A stretch of DNA of 39,162 nt from JAYRGC01 sp041908065 (GTDB lineage Bacteria; Pseudomonadota; Alphaproteobacteria; UBA9219), in contig JAYRGC010000071.1 in the NCBI GenBank assembly GCA_041908065.1, forward strand, positions 1 to 39,162, written 5' to 3'. Under the pieces are notes generated by a model that was not told the origin of the DNA, made no database searches, and was given only the letters and a program-made list of their open reading frames with translations. Below, one piece after another: positions 15,658 through 23,561 of the stretch. Both the position numbers and the translations under genes were made by a program. Position 1 is the stretch's first letter. The number at the start of each line of letters is the position of its first letter.

Positions 15658-17945
15658 TGATCAATATATCATTAAAAACCAAGGCGATGCTGCTGGTCGG
15701 CATAACTTCGTTCGCGTTCATGGCCGGATTGGTTTACGCCCAATATCGCCTGCAAAATGACGAGAATCTCAGGTCGTTGCAGCTGCGCGCCGGATTCCAA
15801 ACCGACATGCTGGCCTCCAATCTGGCGCAAGCCATATGGGATATGAACCTCAAATACGTACGCTCGGCGGCGGAAGGGGCATTGAACGACGAAGACGTGG
15901 AGCGGGTGACTATCGTCGACAACGAAGGCAAGATAATCGACGAGGTCAACCGAAAAGACTTCAATGTTCACGACCATCTGGACATCAAAATTTCAAAGCC
16001 GATTAGTTACTCGATCGGAGACAAGTCGGAAAACGTCGGAGAAATAACGCTTATACTGTCCGGAGAACGTTCGGAAAAAGAGCTTGTGTCGCATATCGCC
16101 AATTTCGCCGCAGCTTCATCCATTGGGCTGTTGGCTTATCTGTTTTTGTTTTACGGCATAATTTACAGCCTGCTGCATCCGGTAAAGCGGATAGAAAAAA
16201 CCATGTTAGGCTTGGCGCGGGGGGAAACGGCCAAGAGCATCCCATATCAGCATCGCCACGACGAAATAGGAAACATGTCCCGCGCCATCCAAAGTTTTCG
16301 CGACACCGCCGTCCGCGCCGACGATCTGGAACGCGAAGTGGACGTGCGGCGCGCGGTGCAGGCAGAGCTGGAACGCGCTCGGGTCCAAGCCGATTCCGCC
16401 AACGTGGCTAAAAGCCAGTTTCTAGCCAACATGAGCCACGAAATCCGGACTCCGTTAAACGGCGTCTTGGCCACCGCCGAGCTTTTGGGCGATACGACTC
16501 TGGATCAGAAACAGCGCAAATACGTCGATACCATACAAGGGTCTGGAGAATTACTGCTGACGCTGCTCAACGACATACTTGATTTGTCCAAGATAGAAGC
16601 CGGAAAGTTGGAGCTTTACGAAGAAGCCTTCGACTTCGGTAAAATGACCGAAATGACCGTGGGATTGTTTTCGTCGTTCGCAAAAACCAAGGGGCTGAAG
16701 TTCATCGCCAACGTGCCACCTTCCATACCGCAGTGGCTGGTGGCCGATCCCCACCGTTTGCGCCAGATAATGTCCAACCTGCTCAGCAACGCGATAAAAT
16801 ACACCAAGGAAGGTTCCATACGCATGGAGCTGTCATGGGCTAAATGCGATCGTCCAGACAGCGGTGATAAATATTGCCTAACCTTCCGCGTAACCGATAC
16901 CGGCAAAGGAATATCCAAGGAAAACATCGACAAGCTGTTCGAAAAATTCGTCCAGGCGCATAAGGCATCAGCCGCCACCGGAACCGGTTTGGGATTGGCA
17001 ATATGCAAATCGCTGGTCACAATGATGGACGGAAAGATCGGCGTGGAAAGCGAGGTCAACGTAGGCTCCACCTTCTGGTTCTCCGTACCGCTTCACCCAT
17101 CAGAGGCTCGCGAAACCAAGACCGAGGCTGCCATAAAGCCGATAATGTCGCCGCGCCGAGCCTTCCGCATCCTTCTGGTCGAAGACGTGGAGGTGAACCG
17201 CATGGTCGTCACCGACATGATGAATTCGCTTAACTGCCATGTCGAGACGGCGTGCAACGGACGCGAAGGCGTCGACGTTTGCGCGCAAAAGAAATTCGAC
17301 ATGATATTGATGGACTGCAACATGCCGGTGATGGACGGCTACGAGGCTACGCGGCTGATAAGGATGTCCGGTGACGAAAAGACGCCGATCATCGCCATAT
17401 CGGCTCACGTTTTTTCCGACGAGATAAAGAGCTGTCTGGAGGCGGGAATGAACGATTTCCTGTCCAAGCCGGTGAAAAAACGCGAACTGGCCAATATGAT
17501 AGGCAAGTGGTGCCGCGAGGAGAATGACATAGATTCCGCAGTCGTGAACGGTTTAGCCGCCGCCCCATCAACTGCCGATGGCGTTCCGCCGGAGAAAAAG
17601 ATTTCGTTCGACGTCTCGACGCTGGAGCAGTGGTTCTCCGACATGCCGGACAAAGCCAAAAAAATCGTGGATATGACCATGCGCGACGGGGCAGGTTTTT
17701 TTGACAGCATCGAAAAGGCTGTCGCCGATAAATCTGCCGAAGACTTGAAAAGCAACGCCCACGCCTTGAAATCGGTGGCGGCGCAAATCGGCGGAGTTGG
17801 TCTATCGGAAGTTTGCAAAGAAATGGAGATAATGGGCAAAGAAGGCAATCTATCGACCTTGGACGAAACGTTCGGAAGGTTTAAGGCGGAATACACGCTT
17901 TTCCGCGATAACGTCTTCTCGGCCTGCTCGAAGTTCAGCGGATAA
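15654..17945 (+). CDS. Hybrid histidine kinase (HAMP-HisKA-HATPase-REC-Hpt)
   Basis: A 763-residue membrane phosphorelay protein. There is a transmembrane helix at about 10-28, a periplasmic region of roughly 120 residues, a second helix at about 152-173, and a HAMP linker to about 225. HisKA has His262 in NMSHEIRTPLNG. The ATPase has N-box NLLSNAIKYT (375-384), DTGKGI (415-420) and GTGLGLAI (443-450). A receiver follows with Asp554 (LMDCNMPVMDG) and Lys605, then an Hpt domain with His703 (NAHALKSVAAQIGG). All phospho-sites look intact. No separate output regulator is encoded here. It is translated with the binding protein before it, a layout like TorS-type or LuxQ-type sensors that read a periplasmic binding protein. 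Its 3' end overlaps hemH by 11 bases. Confidence 0.92.
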   Translation: MMINISLKTKAMLLVGITSFAFMAGLVYAQYRLQNDENLRSLQLRAGFQTDMLASNLAQAIWDMNLKYVRSAAEGALNDEDVERVTIVDNEGKIIDEVNRKDFNVHDHLDIKISKPISYSIGDKSENVGEITLILSGERSEKELVSHIANFAAASSIGLLAYLFLFYGIIYSLLHPVKRIEKTMLGLARGETAKSIPYQHRHDEIGNMSRAIQSFRDTAVRADDLEREVDVRRAVQAELERARVQADSANVAKSQFLANMSHEIRTPLNGVLATAELLGDTTLDQKQRKYVDTIQGSGELLLTLLNDILDLSKIEAGKLELYEEAFDFGKMTEMTVGLFSSFAKTKGLKFIANVPPSIPQWLVADPHRLRQIMSNLLSNAIKYTKEGSIRMELSWAKCDRPDSGDKYCLTFRVTDTGKGISKENIDKLFEKFVQAHKASAATGTGLGLAICKSLVTMMDGKIGVESEVNVGSTFWFSVPLHPSEARETKTEAAIKPIMSPRRAFRILLVEDVEVNRMVVTDMMNSLNCHVETACNGREGVDVCAQKKFDMILMDCNMPVMDGYEATRLIRMSGDEKTPIIAISAHVFSDEIKSCLEAGMNDFLSKPVKKRELANMIGKWCREENDIDSAVVNGLAAAPSTADGVPPEKKISFDVSTLEQWFSDMPDKAKKIVDMTMRDGAGFFDSIEKAVADKSAEDLKSNAHALKSVAAQIGGVGLSEVCKEMEIMGKEGNLSTLDETFGRFKAEYTLFRDNVFSACSKFSG

Positions 17946-18927
17946 ATTTTTCTACCATCCTCGCCAATCCAGCTATAAACCCGCTATCAGCGCCAGCCGT
18001 AGCCACGCGATAAAAAAACGGCGCGCCATTTTCCATCGCCAATTGCTTGTATTCCATGTCCATTTCCACCAGCGTCTCGGAATGCTCCGACACGAACGCT
18101 ATAGGAACCATGATTACGGGACGCTTGTTTTTCGCCGCCTTGATTATTTCGGCGTCGGCGTAAGGCGTCGTCCATTTAACCGGACCGACGCGGCTTTGGT
18201 AGCAAAGCACGAAGTCACTAGCCTCGCATCCGCACAGCTTTCCGGCCTTTTCGCGAATGGAGTTCGCTGTCGTTTCGCATTGCGAAGTATAGGGATCACC
18301 CGATTCCGCTATCTTTTTCGGCAGTCCGTGGGTGGATAAAAGTATCGCAGGCTTGCCGTAAACGCTGGCTTTTTCATAAGCATCAGCCAACCTCTCCGCC
18401 AAAAGATCAATGAATTCCGGCAGATCGGGGTATTGGCGTATCTCTGACACCAGATCGTTACGCTGACCGATGTATCCTCCTACCTCTTTGACGCTTTTAT
18501 AAAAATCCGACAACGATGATTGCGTGGTTGTTGTGGAAAACTGCGGATATAGCGGCAAAAGGATTACTTTATCGGGACGAAAATCATTTATCTCGGCTAT
18601 CGCTTCGCGGCTGAAAGGATGCCAATAACGCATGGCGATGAAACACTTGGTATTGGCTGACGGAGCCAAGGCTTGCTCCAGTCCTTTGGCTTGCTCCTGC
18701 GTGTTTTTAACTATAGGAGATCCGCCGCCGATAAGGGCGTATATTTCGACCGCCTTGTCATTTCGACTCGTGGCGATAGCCCACGCCACGAACTGCCGCA
18801 ACGGGAAAGGCAGCCTGATGATCAAGGGATCGCTGAACAGATTGTAAAGAAACGGCTTTACGCTGTCCTTGCCGTCCGGCCCACCAAGATTGAACAGCAC
18901 GACGGCTATTTTTGGCTTGTCCGGCAT
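17935..18927 (-). CDS. hemH: Ferrochelatase
   Basis: Inserts ferrous iron into protoporphyrin IX, the last step of haem synthesis. In 330 residues it has LFNLGGPDG (11-19), the catalytic STHGLP with His200, the conserved FVSEHSETLVE (278-288) and LCYQSRVGPVKW (241-252). It starts with ATG six bases after hemE, so the two form one transcript leading away from the origin region. Its stop lies inside the end of the hybrid kinase gene (convergent overlap of 11 bases). Confidence 0.96.
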   Translation of the reverse strand: MPDKPKIAVVLFNLGGPDGKDSVKPFLYNLFSDPLIIRLPFPLRQFVAWAIATSRNDKAVEIYALIGGGSPIVKNTQEQAKGLEQALAPSANTKCFIAMRYWHPFSREAIAEINDFRPDKVILLPLYPQFSTTTTQSSLSDFYKSVKEVGGYIGQRNDLVSEIRQYPDLPEFIDLLAERLADAYEKASVYGKPAILLSTHGLPKKIAESGDPYTSQCETTANSIREKAGKLCGCEASDFVLCYQSRVGPVKWTTPYADAEIIKAAKNKRPVIMVPIAFVSEHSETLVEMDMEYKQLAMENGAPFFYRVATAGADSGFIAGLARMVEKFIR

Positions 18928-18933
18928 TTACGT

Positions 18934-19998
18934 CTATTGCCCCATGCTCCAGCCATGCACCAAATCCACCAATTCCGCCACATGCTCGGGGGGGGTTTCC
19001 GGCAGAACGCCGTGGCCGAGATTGAAGATATGGGGATGGTTCTTGCGAACCAGATTCTCCATTATCGCCCGCACTCCATGCTTCATTTCGTCTCCGCCCT
19101 TTATCAAAATATCAGGGGAAAGATTTCCCTGCAAAACCGTCTTTTTCTGAAGAACGTCGCGGGCGAATTGCAATTCGACGTTTTGATCGATGCCTAAAAC
19201 CTTAACTCCGGTTTTTAGGGCATACGACAAATACTCGTCTTTTCCCGCCCCGCGAGGAAATCCTATGACCGGAACGTCTGGATACTCGCTGTTGATAGCC
19301 GCCACCAGTTTCCGCGTCGGCTCCACCACCATCCGCTCGAAGGCCTCGCCCGACAACAAACCAGCCCAGCTGTCGAACAACTGGATCACGTCGGCTCCGG
19401 CCTCTATTTGCCGCCCCAGATACTCCACTGTGGCGTCGTGGATAACGTCCAGCAACCGCGCCATCATTCCACCGTCGGCGCAAGCTCCGGCGTCTCTGGC
19501 CATGGCCACGGCGGTTTTAAAGCCATCGCGGCCTTTTTCACCGGTCATGTAGCAGGCGACCGTCCACGGCGAGCCGGAAAAACCGATTAAGGCTACACCG
19601 GGCGGCAATTCCCTCTTAACGAGCTCCAGTGCTGAAAACACTGGCGAAAGCATATCGACGTTCCACGAAAGCGAATTAAGATCGCTTTCGTCATTGACCG
19701 CTTCAAGAACTGGACCTTCGCCGTCGTAAAAAGACAGGTCCCGCCCCAAGGCATGGGGAAGCAATAGAATGTCGGCGAAAATTATAGCCGCGTCCAAGGA
19801 AAAACGTCGTATCGGCTGTAAGGTAACCTCGGCAGCCAATTCAGGGTTAAAACACAAATCAAGAAAACTTCCGGCTTCGCCTCTGATTTTCCGGTATTCT
19901 GGCAAATACCTTCCAGCCTGACGCATAAGCCATATCGGAGTCCTTTTAACCTTCTTACCCGATAAAACGTCCAACATCGGTTTAGCGTTTTTCCTCAC
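18934..19998 (-). CDS. hemE: Uroporphyrinogen decarboxylase
   Basis: Decarboxylates uroporphyrinogen III to coproporphyrinogen III in haem synthesis. The 354-residue product has the substrate-site signature PIWLMRQAGRYLPEY (21-35), FADILLLPHALG (about 74-85) and GFPRGAGKDEY, all typical. It starts with GTG at 19998, preceded by a GGAAG ribosome site. Transcription runs leftward, away from the AT-rich origin region, and continues into hemH. hemE next to the origin is a recognised feature of Caulobacter and Rickettsia chromosomes. Confidence 0.96.
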   Translation of the reverse strand: MRKNAKPMLDVLSGKKVKRTPIWLMRQAGRYLPEYRKIRGEAGSFLDLCFNPELAAEVTLQPIRRFSLDAAIIFADILLLPHALGRDLSFYDGEGPVLEAVNDESDLNSLSWNVDMLSPVFSALELVKRELPPGVALIGFSGSPWTVACYMTGEKGRDGFKTAVAMARDAGACADGGMMARLLDVIHDATVEYLGRQIEAGADVIQLFDSWAGLLSGEAFERMVVEPTRKLVAAINSEYPDVPVIGFPRGAGKDEYLSYALKTGVKVLGIDQNVELQFARDVLQKKTVLQGNLSPDILIKGGDEMKHGVRAIMENLVRKNHPHIFNLGHGVLPETPPEHVAELVDLVHGWSMGQ

Positions 19999-20452
19999 AG
20001 GTTTCTTCCTTTCATATAGATATAAAGATTATTGTAGTAGTTAGTTGGACAGGCAGAAAGTGGGGATGCAGTCTTTGCACAAACAATCCACAGGAATATC
20101 CACCGATATCCCGGACATAGATCTGATTAACAGATGTTAAAAGAATGTGCATAATTGTGAATAAGAGGTTAAAAATTATTACCTAACACTGACTTGCGTG
20201 TTGTTGATAAGACTGTGGATAATGTGGAAAACTTTTGTGTTCTTTATCAACGCATTGTAAGATATAAGATTTATTTATATCAACAGTGTAAAACATTGTT
20301 AATTGTTTTTCATATACGTTAAGAGTTTGTTACCTAATCGCTAACTCCCGCAGCTTATCAACCATATCTTAAAAAGATGTTAATAAAGCTGTGGATAATC
20401 GCTTGAACGCAAGAGGCGTCTTATATTGGATCGAGTAACGAGGGGAAAAAGC
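19999..20452. other. Probable chromosomal replication origin (oriC)
   Basis: This 454-bp gap has no gene and is far richer in A and T than anything around it. Perfect DnaA boxes TGTGGATAA are at 20214-20222 and 20390-20398. One-mismatch boxes are TGTGAATAA (20156-20164) and TGTTGATAA (20202-20210). Weaker TTATCCACA-like sites are at 20084-20092, 20096-20104, 20244-20252 and 20355-20363. TTAAAAAGATGTTAA at 20369-20383 fits the CtrA consensus TTAA-N7-TTAA seven bases from a DnaA box. The flanking hemE and aroE genes are transcribed outward. Caulobacter and Rickettsia origins also lie beside hemE. The weakly GC interval 20245-20345 is a possible unwinding region. Confidence 0.82.
20369..20383. 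promoter_or_regulatory. CtrA-type binding site in the origin
   Basis: TTAAAAAGATGTTAA matches TTAA-N7-TTAA, the motif bound by the cell-cycle regulator CtrA, which blocks replication starts in Caulobacter. It stands seven bases from the perfect DnaA box at 20390. A chance match is possible in AT-rich DNA. Support comes from its position and from the divL homologue at 32028, since DivL feeds the CtrA pathway. Confidence 0.5.
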
Positions 20453-21319
20453 ATGTCCGAGCGCGGCATAACCGGAAAGGCCAAGGTTGCAGGCGTTATG
20501 GGGTGGCCGGTTGGGCATTCTCTGTCGCCGAGGATGCATGGATATTGGTTGCGGCGTTATGGAATAGACGGAGTCTATATTCCGATGGCCGTGGCTCCGG
20601 AGAATCTTGAAACCGCCATAAACTCGCTGCCGTTGCTGGGGTTTAAGGGCTGCAACCTGACCGTTCCGCATAAGGAAAACGTTTTAAAATGCTCTAGCGT
20701 GGCAAGCGTGGAGGCGACGGCGCGGCGGATAGGGGCGGCCAATACGCTGGTAGTGGGGGGGGGCGGGAGCATCGAAGCGCGCAACACCGACGCTTATGGT
20801 TTTGCGGAAAGCGTCAAAGCCATAGTCGGAGAATCTTTGTCCGGCGGCACAGCCGTAGTGCTGGGCGCGGGAGGCGCGGCGCGGGCGGTGGTAACAGCAC
20901 TTCAGGACATGGGGTGCGCCGAAATAAGGGTAGTCAATCGCGGACGTGATCGCGCCTTGAAGCTGGCGGCGGATTTGGGAAGATTTTCTCAGGCCCCCAT
21001 TAAACCGTTCGTTTGGGATGAAATCGGCGACGTCATGGAAGGATCGGACATCCTTGTTAACGCCACTTCTTTGGGAATGGACGGGCAGCCTCCGTTGAAC
21101 ATCAATCTTGAAGGATTGCCGAAGCGGGCGATGGTGGCTGATATAGTATATTCTCCCCTTGAAACCGCATTGCTGCGTCAAGCGCGAGAAGGCGGACGGG
21201 TCGGCATAGACGGATTGGGGATGTTGTTGCATCAGGCGAAGGCCGGTTTCGCGGCATGGTTCGGTATCGAACCGGAAGTCGACGACGATTTACGCAAATA
21301 CGTTTTGGCCGGATTATGA
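20453..21319 (+). CDS. aroE: Shikimate dehydrogenase
   Basis: Reduces 3-dehydroshikimate with NADPH in aromatic amino acid synthesis. The 288-residue protein has the substrate motif GWPVGHSLSPRMHGYWL (17-33), NLTVPHKE with catalytic Lys74, NTDAYGF and the nucleotide-binding VLGAGGAARA. The ATG at 20453 follows GAGGGGAAA; the in-frame TTG at 20426 is not needed. It is the first gene to the right of the probable origin. The stop overlaps coaE as ATGA. The pair aroE-coaE is common in alphaproteobacteria, often followed by dnaQ, which is absent here. Confidence 0.95.
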   Translation: MSERGITGKAKVAGVMGWPVGHSLSPRMHGYWLRRYGIDGVYIPMAVAPENLETAINSLPLLGFKGCNLTVPHKENVLKCSSVASVEATARRIGAANTLVVGGGGSIEARNTDAYGFAESVKAIVGESLSGGTAVVLGAGGAARAVVTALQDMGCAEIRVVNRGRDRALKLAADLGRFSQAPIKPFVWDEIGDVMEGSDILVNATSLGMDGQPPLNINLEGLPKRAMVADIVYSPLETALLRQAREGGRVGIDGLGMLLHQAKAGFAAWFGIEPEVDDDLRKYVLAGL

Positions 21320-21924
21320 AAACCGTGATCGCGATAATCGGATTGACCGGAGCTACCGGAGCCGGAAAAAGCTCGGTCGCAAGCCACCTGCGCCGGAAAG
21401 GCGTTCCGGTTTACGATGCCGACGCGGCGGTAAGAGAAATTCTGAAAAACAATTCGATAGCCATAAAAAAGATCGCGAGATTGTTTCCGAAAGCGATTGA
21501 TGGCGGAAAAATAAACCGCCAAGCCTTGGCTAAGTCCGCCTTCGCTTCGCCTGCCGCGACTAAGGCGTTGGAAAACATTCTGCATCCGCTGGTGATGCGG
21601 GAAGAAAAAGCTTTCATAGCCAAGGCTAAACGCGACGGACAAGCGGCGGCGGTATTGGAAGTACCTTTGTTGTTCGAGAGTGGAGCCGACGTTTTATGCG
21701 ACGCGACCATATGTTTGGACGCGCCGTTGAAGGTTCGCAAGGAAAGGGCGATGAAAAGGTCCGGCATGACGGCGGCGCGCTTCGCCGCGATGAGGCAGAG
21801 GCAGATGAAAGATGCCGAACGTCGCCGCCGCGCCGATTTTGTGGTGAACTCTGATCGCTCAATAGCCGCCGTGAATAGGGAAATAGAACGGATCATTGCC
21901 GAGGCCATCGGTTCGCTGGTTTGA
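21316..21924 (+). CDS. coaE: Dephospho-CoA kinase
   Basis: Phosphorylates dephospho-CoA to coenzyme A, the last step of the pathway. In 202 residues it has the P-loop LTGATGAGKSS (10-20), the DADAAV motif and the family segment HPLVMREE, with the LFESGADVLCD lid region. The ATG overlaps the aroE stop. An upstream in-frame start at 21256 lies inside aroE and is rejected. It converges on queA with a spacer of about 49 bases; a weak 5-bp hairpin (CGTCC/GGACG at 21937-21951) lies there. Confidence 0.94.
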   Translation: MKTVIAIIGLTGATGAGKSSVASHLRRKGVPVYDADAAVREILKNNSIAIKKIARLFPKAIDGGKINRQALAKSAFASPAATKALENILHPLVMREEKAFIAKAKRDGQAAAVLEVPLLFESGADVLCDATICLDAPLKVRKERAMKRSGMTAARFAAMRQRQMKDAERRRRADFVVNSDRSIAAVNREIERIIAEAIGSLV

Positions 21925-21973
21925 ACAAAGGTCTTTCGTCCAAAACGGACGGATAGTCGGGTTTCGTCGTGTT

Positions 21974-23023
21974 TTAGGTATCGTCGCTAATTTTTTCCAA
22001 CAGCGTGGCGTCCCCGTAGGAATAAAACCTATATCCGCGCTCGATCGCGTGGGAGTAGGCCGATTTCATGCGCTTGAGTCCGGCAAACGCCGCCACCAGC
22101 ATGAAAAGCGTGGACTTGGGAAGGTGGAAGTTGGTCATTAAAACGTCCGCCGCCTTGAAACGATAACCCGGGTAGATGAATATGCCGGTTTCGCCGGAAA
22201 ACGGGGTTATCGTTCCGTCATCTTCAGACGCGGTCTCTAATAAGCGCAACGAGGTTGTGCCGACGGCGACGACGCGCCCTCCATCGCGTTTTGCCGCATT
22301 GATGGCCGTCGCCGCTTCCGCCGTTATCTCCCCCCTTTCGCGATGCATGACGTGATCCAGCGGATTTTCCGCCCGTATCGGCATGAAGGTTCCCATGCCG
22401 ACGTGCAGCGTAACCGTCGTTCGCGTTATTCCGGCGTCGTACAATCGCGCCAAAAGCTCAGGCGTAAAATGCAGTCCGGCGGTCGGCGCGGCGACGGCTC
22501 CATCACGGGCGGCATAGATCGTTTGGTAATCGGAGGCGTCCGAGGCTGATGGGCCGTTGGGGCGGGGTATGTAAGGCGGCAACGGGATCTCGCCGTGGCG
22601 GCGCAATTTTTGCATTACGGCGGAAGGCGGCAGGCCGAAATCTAGAGCCACCGTGCCGTCCGCGAATTTTTCGGTCATAACGGCGGAAAAATCTTCGCCG
22701 AACTCGACGACGTCGCCTATCCGCAGCCGTTTGGCTGGACGGATCATGGCTTGCCAGACGGTTCCGTTCCCCGACAATGGCCGATCCAGCATCGCCTCTA
22801 CCGCCATGTTCCCGCGAAATCCGTAGATTCGCGCAGGAACCACGCGAGTGTCGTTTGTCACCAAAATATCGCCGCGCCGTAGCAAAGACGGCAGATCGCG
22901 CACCTCGCGGTCGTGAAATCCGGACGGGAGAACATGCAGCAACTTGGCGCAATCGCGGGGGAAAACCGGAGAAACGGCGATCCTGTCGGAAGGAAGATCG
23001 AAATCGAAATCAGAAAACAGCAT
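21974..23023 (-). CDS. queA: S-adenosylmethionine:tRNA ribosyltransferase-isomerase
   Basis: Transfers the ribosyl part of S-adenosylmethionine to make epoxyqueuosine in the tRNA anticodon. The 349-residue product begins FSDFDFDLPSDRIA and has TNDTRVVPARIYG, the core APTAGLHFT, LHVGMGTFMPIR and TNFHLPKSTLFMLV, all QueA hallmarks. The ATG at 23023 starts right at the family's usual N-terminus; the open frame to 23083 adds 20 residues with no homology. It is divergent from the SUF regulator at 23106, so 82 bp hold both promoters. Confidence 0.95.
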   Translation of the reverse strand: MLFSDFDFDLPSDRIAVSPVFPRDCAKLLHVLPSGFHDREVRDLPSLLRRGDILVTNDTRVVPARIYGFRGNMAVEAMLDRPLSGNGTVWQAMIRPAKRLRIGDVVEFGEDFSAVMTEKFADGTVALDFGLPPSAVMQKLRRHGEIPLPPYIPRPNGPSASDASDYQTIYAARDGAVAAPTAGLHFTPELLARLYDAGITRTTVTLHVGMGTFMPIRAENPLDHVMHRERGEITAEAATAINAAKRDGGRVVAVGTTSLRLLETASEDDGTITPFSGETGIFIYPGYRFKAADVLMTNFHLPKSTLFMLVAAFAGLKRMKSAYSHAIERGYRFYSYGDATLLEKISDDT

Positions 23024-23105
23024 TTGTCTGGACAATACAGGATTAAGTGGGTACCAATTAAGCCTTCGTCGCGATGTTAGCATTCTTTAGGGGGTTGGTG
23101 AATAG

Positions 23106-23561
23106 ATGATCCGCATGAGCAAAATGGCCGATTATTCCTTTGTCATCCTCACCAAAATGGTTGATGGGAAGAAGGATATGTGGTCGGCGGCGGCTCTTTC
23201 GGCCTCGACCGAACTACCTCTGCCCACGGTGGCCAAGTTGATGAAAATCATGGCCAGAAAGGGATTCGTCACGGCGCAGCGCGGAGTGGCCGGAGGGTAC
23301 AGGCTGGCGGCAACGCCGGAGAAAATCTCGGTCGCTGCGGTGGTGGAGGCTATAGACGGTCCTATAGCTTTGGTCGAATGCGCCGGAGTAACCGGCAAAG
23401 AATCCGGTTGCTTGTCGCGCGGGACTTGCTCGATGAAAAGCGGATTGATGACATTGAACGCGGCGGTCAGGAAGGCTCTGGAATCCGTCACTCTGTCCGA
23501 AATCGTCAGTCCGCCCCAAACCGAAAGGATTTCCGCGAAATGTCCTCGGGAACGGGCTTGA
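23106..23561 (+). CDS. Rrf2-family SUF operon regulator (IscR/SufR type)
   Basis: A 151-residue winged-helix transcription factor of the Rrf2 family that probably senses Fe-S cluster status and controls the operon it heads. The DNA-binding part has STELPLPTVAKLMKIMARKG (33-52) and the wing GVAGGYRLA (60-68). Three cysteines, Cys92, Cys102 and Cys108, match the cluster-binding spacing of IscR-like proteins. AGGGGGT precedes the ATG. It overlaps or abuts sufB. Family membership is clear; the symbol is left open because IscR, SufR and RirA are related. No clear operator was seen in the 82-bp spacer from queA. Confidence 0.87.
   Translation: MIRMSKMADYSFVILTKMVDGKKDMWSAAALSASTELPLPTVAKLMKIMARKGFVTAQRGVAGGYRLAATPEKISVAAVVEAIDGPIALVECAGVTGKESGCLSRGTCSMKSGLMTLNAAVRKALESVTLSEIVSPPQTERISAKCPRERA

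Noticed and set aside
21925..21973. Terminator after coaE
   Set aside because: The only stem is five base pairs with no T run, too weak to call.
23024..23105. Possible iron or Fe-S operator between queA and the SUF regulator
   Set aside because: TTAGCATTCTTTAG resembles half of an ICE or IscR box, but spacing and symmetry do not match either consensus.
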